DNA from: DASZBX01 sp035943635 | Lineage (GTDB): Bacteria > Actinomycetota > Actinomycetes > Streptomycetales > Catenulisporaceae | DNA length: 64,000 nucleotides | Assembly (NCBI GenBank): GCA_035943635.1 | Contig: DASZBX010000045.1 | Location: 12,124 to 76,123 of the forward strand | Direction: 5' to 3' | Shown: one piece after another, positions 16,618-24,967 of the stretch | How the letters are laid out: every line of letters begins with the position of its first letter | Numbering within the stretch: the stretch's first letter is position 1 | The notes under the pieces: model-generated | Database searches by the model: none | The model's input: the letters and a program-made list of their open reading frames with translations, nothing else | What the model was told of the DNA's origin: nothing | Position numbers and translations under genes: made by a program

Positions 16618-17708
16618 TGCCCGAGTTCCGCACCGGGCCGGTCACGGTCCGCCCGCCGGCCACCAGCGCCAACCTCGGGCCCGGGTTCGACGCCTTCGGG
16701 CTCGCCCTGGAACTGCGCGACGAGGTGACCGTCGAAGCCTTCGACGACGCCTCGGCCGCGGCCGCGGACGGCTCCGGCCTGAGTGTGGAAGTGCTCGGCG
16801 AAGGCGCCGGCGAGGTGCCGCTGGACGAGCGGCACCTGCTTGTCAGGTCCCTGCGCGCGGCCTTCGACCTGCTCGGCGGACAGCCGGCCGGGCTGCGGGT
16901 GCGCTGCGTCAACCGGATCCCGCACGGCCGCGGCCTGGGCTCGTCCTCGGCCGCGATCTGCGCCGGCCTGGTCGCCGCCCGCGCGCTGGTCGAGGGCGGG
17001 GACAAGCTGCTCGACGACGAGGCCCTGCTCGACCTGGCCACCCGGATCGAGGGCCACCCGGACAACGTCGCACCCTGTCTCGCCGGCGGGCTCACCATCG
17101 CCTGGACGACAACGGGCGAGCAGGACGGGCCCGGCCCCGCGCCGGCCGCGCCGCACGCTCAGGGCCCTGCGTCGAAGGAGAACCCTGAGGCAGCCGGGAC
17201 GCCCGGAGCGCACGAGCACTGCGGTCCGCCCGAGGCGGTCGCGACCCGCGCCCACGCACTGCGGCTGGACCCGGTGCCGGAGCTGTGTCCGGTGGTGTTC
17301 ATCCCGGCCGCGGCGCTGGCCACCGCGGTCGCCCGGGGCCTGCTGCCGGCCGAGGTGCCGCACCGGGACGCGGCCTTCAACGCCGGCCGGGCCGGACTGC
17401 TGGTCGCGGCATTGACGCAGCCGGGCCTGACCCCCCATCATCGCAGTGTGCTCTTGTACGCGGGCACCCGGGACCGCCTGCACCAGGGCTACCGGGCCCC
17501 CGCGATGCCGGACAGCGCCGCGCTCGTCGAACAGCTGAGCGCGCTGCGGATCCCGGCGGCGGTGTCGGGGGCCGGACCCACCGTGCTGGCCCTGGCGGTC
17601 GGCGCCGGACAGGCCCGCGAGGCCCTGGAGCACGCCCCGGCCGACGTCACGGCGATGATCGCCGCCGTGGCGGCCGAGGGCGTGGTGGTGCAGTACCGGG
17701 CGGCGTGA
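16617..17708 (+). CDS. thrB: Homoserine kinase with a disordered insertion
   Basis: A 363-residue GHMP kinase that phosphorylates homoserine, feeding threonine synthase. The N-terminal PATSANLGPGFD, the ATP loop PHGRGLGSSSAA (residues 102-113) and the C-terminal VSGAGPTVLAL motif are intact. The usual homoserine kinase is about 300 residues; here about 45 extra residues (roughly 167-212, Pro/Ala/Glu-rich) lie between GGLTIAW and the next strand LRLDPVPEL. The insertion keeps the frame and probably forms a surface loop. The ATG overlaps the thrC stop by one base. Confidence 0.94.
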   Translation: MPEFRTGPVTVRPPATSANLGPGFDAFGLALELRDEVTVEAFDDASAAAADGSGLSVEVLGEGAGEVPLDERHLLVRSLRAAFDLLGGQPAGLRVRCVNRIPHGRGLGSSSAAICAGLVAARALVEGGDKLLDDEALLDLATRIEGHPDNVAPCLAGGLTIAWTTTGEQDGPGPAPAAPHAQGPASKENPEAAGTPGAHEHCGPPEAVATRAHALRLDPVPELCPVVFIPAAALATAVARGLLPAEVPHRDAAFNAGRAGLLVAALTQPGLTPHHRSVLLYAGTRDRLHQGYRAPAMPDSAALVEQLSALRIPAAVSGAGPTVLALAVGAGQAREALEHAPADVTAMIAAVAAEGVVVQYRAA

Positions 17709-18140
17709 AACAACACGCCGCGAATCTTTGCGAGGGCGGGGAATGCTATCTTGGCTCAAGAGTGTTAATGTCATAGCTGCACCCGTTGTTAACCCCGGCC
17801 AGAGACTGTGCTTTTCGGCAGAAGGCCGACGGCCGGGTGTATCCGGGCGGATCTCATTGTCGGCATTGCGCCAGCATTGTGCCGTGCGGCCCCCTTCCAC
17901 CTGTTTCCCTGCGGCTACCTCGTGTCGCCGGCGGCAGATCGGGCGGGCGGGTTGTCCAACCTCTGAGCGCGGGATTAAAGCGCTCACCACCTAATAACAC
18001 CCGGTACACGACACAGTGTGCCCGGTGAGAAACCTCCGCCTCCGGCTGGCTGCCGAAAATCCAGCCACGGGGCATGACCGGTCGCCGGGCCGGCTTCTTG
18101 CAGAAGCCGTCGCGGCGCCCGCTCCAGGGAAGGACCCTTC
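17709..18140 (+). promoter_or_regulatory. 432-base leader region of rho
   Basis: No gene is convincing here: short frames lack codon bias and ribosome sites. The sequence is relatively A/T rich with several C-rich, G-poor tracts, a composition that Rho itself binds. rho genes are commonly autoregulated through a long leader, so this region probably carries the promoter and a Rho-sensitive leader. No clear -35/-10 pair was identified. Confidence 0.4.
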
Positions 18141-20135
18141 GTGAGCGATACCACCGAACTGACCTCCGCCGACCAGCTGCAGGCCATGGTGCTGCCCAAA
18201 CTGCGGCTCAAGGCCGCTGAACTCGGCATCACGGGCATCGCCCGGATGACCAAGGGCCCGTTGATCGAGGCCATTCAGCAGCGCCAGGGCGGAACGTCCA
18301 GTCGACGTGGTGCCAAGGCCCCCGCAGTCGCGGAAGCCGAACCGGCGGCCGAGCCGGCCAAGCCGGACGCCCCGGCGCGCGCCGAGCGTGCCCCGGGCCG
18401 CCGCCGGGCCGCGGCACCGCAGCAGCGCATCCCCGAGCAGGCCGGCGCCGCCGTCGCCGCCGAGCCCAAGCCGGCCGCGGTCAAGGCCGAGGCCAAGAGC
18501 GTCCAGCCCAAGGACGCCGAGCCCAAGGCCGAGCCGGCCCGGGCGGCCGAGCCGCGGACCGAGCCGGCCGCCGTCGCCCCCGCCGCCGGACCGGCCACGG
18601 CCGAGCCGGCCGCGCAGCCCTCGCGGCGCGAGCGCAACCGGGACCGGGGCAACCGCAACCGGGACCGCAACGGCCGGGAGGCCGCCGCCGCCGAGCGCCC
18701 GGCCGCCCAGCCGGTCGCCGCGGCCGCCGCACCCGCCGCCGCGCCGTCGAACCAGGCCGGCCAGGCCGGCCAGTCGAACCAGGCGAACCAGCAGGCCGAG
18801 GACGACGGCTTCGACAACCGCAACCAGCGCAGCCGCTACCGCGACCGCAACGACCGAGGCGGCAACGAGCGGGGCAACGACCGCGGCGGCAACGACCGCG
18901 GCCGCGGCCGGGACCGCAACAACCGCAACCGGCGCGAGTTCGACGGCGGCGCCGAGCCGACCTTCAGCGAGGACGACGTCTTCCTGCCGGTGGCCGGCAT
19001 CCTGGACGTGCTCGACAGCTACGCCTTCGTGCGCACCTCCGGCTACCTGCCCGGCCCGGACGACGTCTACGTCTCCCTGGCCCAGGTCCGCCGGTACGCC
19101 CTGCGCAAGGGCGACGCCGTGGTCGGCGCGGTGCGCCAGCCGCGCGAGGGCGAGCGCCGGGAGAAGTTCAACGCCCTGATCAAGCTGGACAGCGTCAACG
19201 GGGTGACCCCGGAGGAGAACCGGGAGGTGCGCGACCCGCGCAGCCCCAAGCACCAGCCGGAGTTCGCCAAGCTGACCCCGCTCTACCCGCAGGAGCGGCT
19301 GCGGCTGGAGACCGAGGGCTCGATCCTGTCGACCCGGATCATCGACCTGGTCTGCCCGATCGGCAAGGGCCAGCGCGGCCTGATCGTCTCCCCGCCCAAG
19401 GCCGGCAAGACCATGGTCCTGCAGGCGATGGCCAACGCGATCACGATCAACAACCCCGAAGTGCACCTGATGGTGGTGCTGGTGGACGAGCGGCCCGAAG
19501 AGGTCACCGACATGCAGCGCTCGGTCAAGGGCGAGGTGATCGCCTCGACCTTCGACCGGCCGGCCGAGGACCACACCACGGTGGCCGAACTGGCCATCGA
19601 GCGGGCCAAGCGCCTGGTCGAGCTCGGCCACGACGTGGTGGTCCTGCTCGACTCGATCACCCGCCTGGGCCGCGCCTACAACCTCTCGGCCCCCGCCTCC
19701 GGCCGGATCATGTCCGGCGGTGTCGACTCGACCGCGCTCTACCCGCCGAAGCGGTTCTTCGGCGCGGCCCGCAACATCGAGTTCGGCGGCTCGCTGACCA
19801 TCCTGGCCACCGCGCTGGTGGAGACCGGCTCCAAGGCCGACGAGGTGATCTTCGAGGAGTTCAAGGGCACCGGCAACATGGAGCTCAAGCTCGACCGCCG
19901 GCTGGCCGACAAGCGACTGTTCCCGGCCGTGGACGTGGACGCCTCCAGCACCCGCAAGGAGGAGATCCTGCTCGGCGCCGAGGAGCTCGCCGTGGTCTGG
20001 CGCCTGCGCCGGCTGCTGCACTCGCTGGACCAGCAGCAGTCGATCGAGCTCCTGCTCGACCAGATGCGCAAGACCAAGTCCAACGTCGAGCTGCTGATGA
20101 CCGTGCAGCGGAACATGCCCAACAACGGCGAATAG
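18141..20135 (+). CDS. rho: Transcription termination factor Rho, actinobacterial long form
   Basis: A 664-residue RNA-dependent ATPase helicase that ends transcription. An N-terminal helical Rho_N domain (about 12-50) is followed by a long Ala/Pro/Glu-rich and then Arg/Asn/Gly/Asp-rich insert (about 60-270; repeated RDRN, GGNDRG), which in actinobacteria adds RNA contacts. The cold-shock RNA-binding domain starts around residue 275 (VAGILDVLDSYAFVR). The ATPase has Walker A SPPKAGKT (near 417), VLVDERPEEVTDM, VLLDSITRLGRAYN and the R-loop SGGVDSTALYPPKRFFGAARN. The GTG follows GGAAGGA. A complex hairpin lies downstream before rpmE. Confidence 0.97.
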   Translation: MSDTTELTSADQLQAMVLPKLRLKAAELGITGIARMTKGPLIEAIQQRQGGTSSRRGAKAPAVAEAEPAAEPAKPDAPARAERAPGRRRAAAPQQRIPEQAGAAVAAEPKPAAVKAEAKSVQPKDAEPKAEPARAAEPRTEPAAVAPAAGPATAEPAAQPSRRERNRDRGNRNRDRNGREAAAAERPAAQPVAAAAAPAAAPSNQAGQAGQSNQANQQAEDDGFDNRNQRSRYRDRNDRGGNERGNDRGGNDRGRGRDRNNRNRREFDGGAEPTFSEDDVFLPVAGILDVLDSYAFVRTSGYLPGPDDVYVSLAQVRRYALRKGDAVVGAVRQPREGERREKFNALIKLDSVNGVTPEENREVRDPRSPKHQPEFAKLTPLYPQERLRLETEGSILSTRIIDLVCPIGKGQRGLIVSPPKAGKTMVLQAMANAITINNPEVHLMVVLVDERPEEVTDMQRSVKGEVIASTFDRPAEDHTTVAELAIERAKRLVELGHDVVVLLDSITRLGRAYNLSAPASGRIMSGGVDSTALYPPKRFFGAARNIEFGGSLTILATALVETGSKADEVIFEEFKGTGNMELKLDRRLADKRLFPAVDVDASSTRKEEILLGAEELAVVWRLRRLLHSLDQQQSIELLLDQMRKTKSNVELLMTVQRNMPNNGE

Positions 20136-20190
20136 CCGTCGCGTCCGGACCCGGGTGACCGGGTCCGGACGACCACGCCCGACCATCGGA

Positions 20191-20244
20191 GCGGGAGGTT
20201 GTCCCACGGTGCCCGCGAGGCCACGGTGGGAATAAACCTCCCGC
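20191..20244 (+). terminator. Long hairpin between rho and rpmE
   Basis: GCGGGAGGTT (20191-20200) pairs with AACCTCCCGC (20235-20244), and TCCCAC pairs with GTGGGA inside, giving a compound stem-loop. It probably ends rho transcription. Its right arm overlaps the rpmE promoter candidate. Confidence 0.6.
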
Positions 20245-20254
20245 TCTGCGTGTA
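20229..20254 (+). promoter_or_regulatory. Candidate SigR-type (thiol-stress) promoter of rpmE
   Basis: GGAAT (20229-20233) is followed after exactly 18 bases by GTA (20252-20254). The disulfide-stress sigma factor SigR of streptomycetes recognises GGAAT-N18-GTT, and rpmE is a known member of that regulon in Streptomyces coelicolor. The match is one base short of consensus. A TAGAGT at 20253 could be the -10 of a housekeeping promoter instead. Confidence 0.45.
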
Positions 20255-20352
20255 GAGTGGTACGTCGGTCCCGGTTCCCGCGAATGCGGGCGGTCTGTCC
20301 GCCCAGCAGCTGCGACCCGGCGGCCCTTCTCGCGAATCCCAAGGAGTACATC

Positions 20353-20577
20353 GTGAAGCCCGGTATCCACCCCGAGTACGTGGTCACCCAGGTGACCTGC
20401 ACCTGCGGCGCGTCGTTCGCCACCCGGTCCACCGCCACCAGCGGCAAGATCAGCACGGACGTCTGCTCCCAGTGCCACCCCTTCTACACCGGCAAGCAGA
20501 AGATTCTCGACACCGGCGGCCGGGTCGCGAAGTTCGAAGCCCGCTTCGGCAAGAAGACCACCAGCACCACCGACTAG
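20353..20577 (+). CDS. rpmE: Ribosomal protein L31, zinc-binding type
   Basis: A 74-residue 50S subunit protein. It has four cysteines (Cys16, Cys18, Cys38, Cys41) in CTCG and CSQC contexts, so it is the zinc-containing L31 paralogue rather than the cysteine-free stress form. The C-terminal HPFYTGKQKILDTGGRVAKF motif is diagnostic. The GTG start follows AAGGAG. It is placed between rho and prfA, as is common in actinobacteria. Confidence 0.96.
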   Translation: MKPGIHPEYVVTQVTCTCGASFATRSTATSGKISTDVCSQCHPFYTGKQKILDTGGRVAKFEARFGKKTTSTTD

Positions 20578-20717
20578 CGCGCTCGACGGCGCCGACGCCC
20601 GACCCGTGCCCGCACGGAGCCCGCGGCAGTCGGCGCCGTCTTGTCATGTGGGACGACCGGCAAGGCCCGAACGGCCGGGGGCGAAGACGACGCAGGAGCG
20701 ACCAAGGAGTGGGTGCG

Positions 20718-21797
20718 GTGTTCGAGGCCATTGAGGAGCTGCTGGTCGAGCATGCCGACCTGGAGCGGCGCCTGGCCGACCCGGGCGTGCACGGCGACCA
20801 GGCGGTGGCCCGCAAGCTCGGCAAGCGCTACGCCGAGCTCGGCCCGATCGTCGAGGCCTACACCGCCTACCAGGCGAACGCCGGGGACATCGCCACCGCC
20901 CGGGAACTGGCCCAGGTCGACCTGGACTTCACCGCCGAGATCGAGACCCTGGCGCAGCAGCGGACCGAGATCGAGCTGCGCCTGCAGCACCTGCTGATCC
21001 CGCGCGACCCGCTGGACGACAAGGACTGCATCCTGGAGGTCAAGGCCGGCGAGGGCGGCCAGGAGTCGATGCTGTTCGCCGGCGACCTGCTCCGGATGTA
21101 CCTGCGCTACGCCGAGCGCCAGCACTGGAAGACCGAGATCATCGACTCCACCGAGTCCGACCTCGGCGGCTACAAGGACGTCTCGCTCGCGGTGAAGTTC
21201 CGCGGCGGCAGCCCGCAGCCGGGCGAGGGGATCTGGGCCCGGCTGAAGTACGAGGGCGGGGTGCACCGGGTCCAGCGGGTCCCGGTGACCGAGTCCCAGG
21301 GCCGGATCCACACCTCGGCCGCCGGGGTGCTGGTGCTGCCCGAGGCCGAGGAGGTCGAGGTCGAGATCAACCAGAACGACCTGCGGATCGACGTGTTCCG
21401 CTCCTCCGGCCCCGGCGGCCAGTCGGTCAACACCACCGACTCGGCGGTGCGGATCACCCACCTGCCGACCGGCGTGGTGGTCTCCTGCCAGAACGAGAAG
21501 TCGCAGCTGCAGAACAAGGAGTCGGCGATGCGCATCCTGCGCGCCCGGCTGCTCGCCTTCGCCCAGGAGGAGGCCGAGAAGGAGGCGTCGGACGTCCGGC
21601 GCAGCCAGATCCGCACGGTGGACCGATCCGAGCGGATCCGAACGTACAACTTCCCGGAGAACCGCCTGTCGGACCACCGCACCGGGTTCAAGTCCTACAA
21701 TCTGGACCAGGTGCTGGACGGCGACCTGGACCCGGTGATCCAGTCCTGCGTCGACGCGGACCTGGCGGCCAAGCTGTCCGGATCGGCGCACGCGTAG
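20718..21797 (+). CDS. prfA: Peptide chain release factor 1
   Basis: A 359-residue release factor reading UAG and UAA. The N-terminal helical domain, the peptide-anticodon region and the catalytic GGQ loop (SSGPGGQSVNTTDSAVRITH) are present; the C-terminal domain ends in a basic tail. Start choice: GTG at 20718, 8 bases after AAGGAG; earlier in-frame codons have no ribosome site. It is followed by prmC, whose product methylates the GGQ glutamine, a classic pair. Confidence 0.96.
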   Translation: MFEAIEELLVEHADLERRLADPGVHGDQAVARKLGKRYAELGPIVEAYTAYQANAGDIATARELAQVDLDFTAEIETLAQQRTEIELRLQHLLIPRDPLDDKDCILEVKAGEGGQESMLFAGDLLRMYLRYAERQHWKTEIIDSTESDLGGYKDVSLAVKFRGGSPQPGEGIWARLKYEGGVHRVQRVPVTESQGRIHTSAAGVLVLPEAEEVEVEINQNDLRIDVFRSSGPGGQSVNTTDSAVRITHLPTGVVVSCQNEKSQLQNKESAMRILRARLLAFAQEEAEKEASDVRRSQIRTVDRSERIRTYNFPENRLSDHRTGFKSYNLDQVLDGDLDPVIQSCVDADLAAKLSGSAHA

Positions 21798-21890
21798 CAG
21801 GAACCGTCCGGCGCACGGGCAACGGTGCGTCGGCAGCGGCGGGGCAGGGCAAAAGGAAACCGTGGAGACCGTGCTGAAGGAAAGCGTCCG

Positions 21891-22769
21891 ATGACCGCCG
21901 GACCGGGCGGCGGGCTGAACCTGCTGCTGGCCGAGGTCGCCCTCGCGGCCACCCGGCTGGCCGAGGCCGGGGTGGACTCCCCGCGCGCGGACGCCGAGGA
22001 GCTGGCCGCCTGGGTGCACGGGGTCAGGCGCGGCGAGCTGCACACGGTCCGGGACGGGGACTTCGACGCCCGGTTCTGGGCCGCGATCGCCCGGCGGGAG
22101 AGCCGCGAGCCGCTCCAGCACATCACCGGCCTGGCCTACTTCCGCTACCTGGAGCTCGAGGTCGGCCCCGGGGTGTTCGTGCCCCGGCCGGAGACCGAGG
22201 TGATGGTCGGCTGGGCGATCGACCGGCTGCGTGCGCTGGACATCGCCGAGCCGCTGATCGTGGACCTGTGCTGCGGGTCCGGCGCGATCGCGCTGGCGAT
22301 AGCGCAGGAGGTGCCCCGGGCCCGGGTGCACGCGGTCGAGCTGTCCGAGGACGCGCTGGTGTGGACCGCGCGCAACATGGCCCGGATTCCGGCCGGACAG
22401 CGGGTGGCGCTGCACCAGGGCGACGCGCGCAGCGCGCTGGCCGAGTTCGACGGGCAGGTCGACCTGGTCATCTCCAACCCGCCGTACATCCCGCTGGAAG
22501 AGTGGGAGCACGTGGCCACCGAGGCGCGCGAGTACGATCCGCAGGTGGCCCTGTTCTCCGGGCCGGACGGCCTGGACATGATCCGTTCGCTCGAACGCAC
22601 GGCCCACCGGCTGCTGCGCCCGGGCTGCTGGGTCGCTGTGGAACACTCGGACCAGCAGGGCGGCTCGGTCCAGCGGATCTTCCTGGAGGAGCTCGGCTGG
22701 GCCCAGGCCGGGGACCACCGCGACCTGGCCGGCCGGCCCCGGTTCGCCACCGCCCGCAAGGCCGGGTAG
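21891..22769 (+). CDS. prmC: Release factor glutamine methyltransferase
   Basis: A 292-residue SAM-dependent methyltransferase that modifies the GGQ glutamine of release factors. It has an N-terminal helical domain, the SAM motif VDLCCGSGAIALA and the catalytic SNPPYIP. FVPRPETE precedes the SAM fold as in other PrmC proteins. The ATG at 21891 follows GAAGGAAAG. It lies directly downstream of its substrate gene prfA. Confidence 0.95.
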   Translation: MTAGPGGGLNLLLAEVALAATRLAEAGVDSPRADAEELAAWVHGVRRGELHTVRDGDFDARFWAAIARRESREPLQHITGLAYFRYLELEVGPGVFVPRPETEVMVGWAIDRLRALDIAEPLIVDLCCGSGAIALAIAQEVPRARVHAVELSEDALVWTARNMARIPAGQRVALHQGDARSALAEFDGQVDLVISNPPYIPLEEWEHVATEAREYDPQVALFSGPDGLDMIRSLERTAHRLLRPGCWVAVEHSDQQGGSVQRIFLEELGWAQAGDHRDLAGRPRFATARKAG

Positions 22770-22833
22770 CGCCGCGGCCGGGCAGGCCCGCAGGAGTTCT
22801 TCAGCGACACCGGGAAAGAAGAGGAAGAGTCGG

Positions 22834-23475
22834 ATGAGTCGTCGTTATGACTGTTCGGATCCGGACCAGCGCGCGGCCGGGCTGCGCGAGGGGGCCGCGG
22901 CGGTGCGCCGGGGCCAGCTGGTGGTCCTGCCGACCGACACGGTCTACGGCATCGGCGCGGACGCGTTCTCCGCGCCGGGCATCGCGTCCCTGGCCGCGGC
23001 CAAGGGCCGCGGCCGGGACATGCCGGTGCCGGTCCTGGTCGGCGCGCCGAGCACGCTGCACGGCCTGATCGCGAAGTTCCCGGAGAGCGGCTGGGACCTG
23101 GTCGACGCGTTCTGGCCCGGCGCGCTGACCATCGTGGCGCTGCACCAGCCCTCGCTGCAGTGGGACCTGGGCGATGCCAAGGGCACCGTCGCGGTGCGGA
23201 TGCCGCTGCACCCGGTCGCGATCGAGCTGCTGACCGCCACCGGGCCGATGGGCGTGTCCTCGGCCAACAAGGCCGGCCAGCCGGCCGCGACCACCGCCTC
23301 CCAGGCGCAGGACCAGCTCGGCGCCCAGGTGGACGTGTACCTGGACGGCGGCCCGACCTCCGACGCGGTCCCCTCGACCATCGTCGACCTGACCGGCCCG
23401 GCGCCGCTGCTGCTGCGCGAGGGCGGGCTGACGTTCGAGGATCTGCTCAAGGTGGTCCCGAACCTCGTCCGCTGA
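22834..23475 (+). CDS. tsaC: L-threonylcarbamoyladenylate synthase (TsaC/Sua5/YrdC family)
   Basis: A 213-residue enzyme that makes threonylcarbamoyl-AMP from threonine, bicarbonate and ATP for the t6A37 modification of ANN-decoding tRNAs. Family landmarks: LPTDTVYGIGADA, KGRGRDMPVPVLV, WPGALTIV, RMPLHP, SSANKAGQPA and a final ST(I/V)VD segment. It is the short form without the extra Sua5 C-terminal domain. It sits after prmC in a translation-quality cluster, and a strong terminator follows. Confidence 0.94.
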   Translation: MSRRYDCSDPDQRAAGLREGAAAVRRGQLVVLPTDTVYGIGADAFSAPGIASLAAAKGRGRDMPVPVLVGAPSTLHGLIAKFPESGWDLVDAFWPGALTIVALHQPSLQWDLGDAKGTVAVRMPLHPVAIELLTATGPMGVSSANKAGQPAATTASQAQDQLGAQVDVYLDGGPTSDAVPSTIVDLTGPAPLLLREGGLTFEDLLKVVPNLVR

Positions 23476-23577
23476 GGCCCTGACGGCCCGCCAGGGCGCG
23501 TTCGTCGTACTTTCCCTGCCGGGGCTTGCCGAACGGCGCCTCGGGTCCGTCACAGCTCGCTGAGAGCCGTCACATGT

Positions 23578-23614
23578 CAGACGCCCGTCCGCTGTCGATG
23601 CGGACGGGCGTCTG
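23578..23614. terminator. 15-bp hairpin between convergent tsaC and rpf genes
   Basis: CAGACGCCCGTCCGC (23578-23592) pairs perfectly with 23600-23614 across a 7-base loop. It lies between two convergent genes and can serve both. No U-tract. Confidence 0.8.
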
Positions 23615-23682
23615 CGCGTGCTCGGGTACCGCGTCGGCTGTTAGGAGATCGCCGAGGCCATTCCAAGATCTTCAGCGGACTC

Positions 23683-24459
23683 CTAGCCGAGGGTCAGGAC
23701 CTGGCCCGGGAGGATCAGGTCGGCGTTGCCGCCGATGACCGAGGTGTTCTCGCTGTAGAGGGTCCGCCAGCTGGCGACGCCCTCCTTCTGGGCGATCCCG
23801 GACAGGGTGTCGCCGGCCACGACCGTGTACGTGCCGGTGGCCGCGGCCGGGGCGGTGCTCGCCTTGTGGTGCGGCTTCGCGTGGCGGCCGGTCGACGTCG
23901 AGCCGTTGCCGGACGACGAGGACGAGGAGCCGCTGCCCGACGAGGAGCCGGACGTGGTGGCCGAGCTCGAGCTCGACCCGGTCGAGCCGCCGCCGGTGCT
24001 GCTACCGCTGGAGCTGCTCGACGAACCGGAAGAACCGGATGATCCGGACGTACTCACGTCCGGCGAGGAACCGCCCTGGGACAGGCCCGCCTGCGGTCCG
24101 CAGACCGGCCAGGCGCCGACGCCCTGCGAGGCCAGCACGGCCTCGGCGACGGTTATCTGCTGGCCCTCGGTGGCGTCGTTCGCGTACTGCGCGTACTGGC
24201 CGCCGCCGTAGGCGAGCCAGGTCGACTCGGTGAACTGCAGGCCTCCGTAGAAGCCGTTCCCGGTGTTGATCGACCAGTCCCCGCCGGACTCGCAGCTCGC
24301 GACGGCGTCCCAGGTGGAGGACGAGGCGGCGCTCGCGGAACCGGCCGCCAGCAGCGGCAGCGCGATGCCCGCGCCGGCGATGGCCGCGGTCGCCGCGATC
24401 CGGCGGGTGTACGAGGACGTGCGGGTGGACATGGAGGTACGACGGAAAGACAGAGACAT
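23683..24459 (-). CDS. Resuscitation-promoting-factor-like transglycosylase with LysM domain
   Basis: A 258-residue secreted cell-wall enzyme. A long signal peptide (about residues 1-45, ending SASA) leads into the Rpf/transglycosylase-like domain (WDAVASCESGGDWSINTGNGFYGG split over residues 50-73; Glu57 is the expected catalytic acid). A Ser/Gly-rich linker (about 135-200) leads to a C-terminal LysM domain (about 212-258, TYTVVAGDTLSGIA) that binds peptidoglycan. It cleaves glycan strands and promotes regrowth or spore germination. Start ATG at 24459 is preceded by GGGAGAGGA at the end of a c-di-AMP riboswitch, so expression should depend on cyclic di-AMP. Confidence 0.93.
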   Translation of the reverse strand: MSLSFRRTSMSTRTSSYTRRIAATAAIAGAGIALPLLAAGSASAASSSTWDAVASCESGGDWSINTGNGFYGGLQFTESTWLAYGGGQYAQYANDATEGQQITVAEAVLASQGVGAWPVCGPQAGLSQGGSSPDVSTSGSSGSSGSSSSSSGSSTGGGSTGSSSSSATTSGSSSGSGSSSSSSGNGSTSTGRHAKPHHKASTAPAAATGTYTVVAGDTLSGIAQKEGVASWRTLYSENTSVIGGNADLILPGQVLTLG

Positions 24460-24469
24460 GGTGGAACGA

Positions 24470-24645
24470 GTCCTCTCCCACGCCTGCGAAGTGAGCTGTC
24501 GGGTTCGGGCCGGGGACGATGGCCCTACCGTGCCTCGCACGGATTCACCCCGAGCCGGGCCGCCGCGCGCTGGGCGCCGCGGTCGCCGGCAAAGAACCTG
24601 GGTCCTCCGCTCCCGCCCGTTCGGGGGCTGTCGAGAGGTACGCCG
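24470..24645 (-). ncRNA. c-di-AMP (ydaO-yuaA type) riboswitch in the rpf leader
   Basis: Reading the minus strand towards the rpf start, the characteristic conserved blocks occur in order: GCGGAGGACCCAGG, then CTCGGGGTGAATC, then CACGGTAGGGCC, then CCGAACCCGACAGCTCAC and GCAGGCG, directly before the ribosome site. These are the signature elements of the cyclic di-AMP riboswitch commonly found before actinobacterial rpf genes. Ends are approximate; the first pairing arm may extend further upstream. High c-di-AMP is expected to shut off expression. Confidence 0.9.
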
Positions 24646-24967
24646 GCCGGTGGGCGGGATTCGGCGGTCCGGTCGGCGCCGTCCGCGTCGGCGGACGTTC
24701 TCGACCATAGGCAGGCTCTCTCAGATAATTCAAATATTTCCACTGCGATGCATCTCATAGTGGACAACAGGTGAATATCCGTGCACGCTCTGTGCAGAAT
24801 TCACTGCCCCGGCCCCGGGATCCGGCAACCGCTCGCGGCCCGCGGACGTCCTGCCGGGAGGACAGTGTGAACCCGTGGTGTGAGCGATGTGAACGGCGCC
24901 CTTATCAAGAACGGCGTACTCTTCGTGTAGCAATCGGGCCGGGACAGAAGGGTGGCGAGAACGCTAG

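Noticed and set aside
17728..17994. An 88-codon frame in the rho leader
   Set aside because: No Shine-Dalgarno, no codon bias, several rare residues such as clustered Cys; better explained as untranslated leader.
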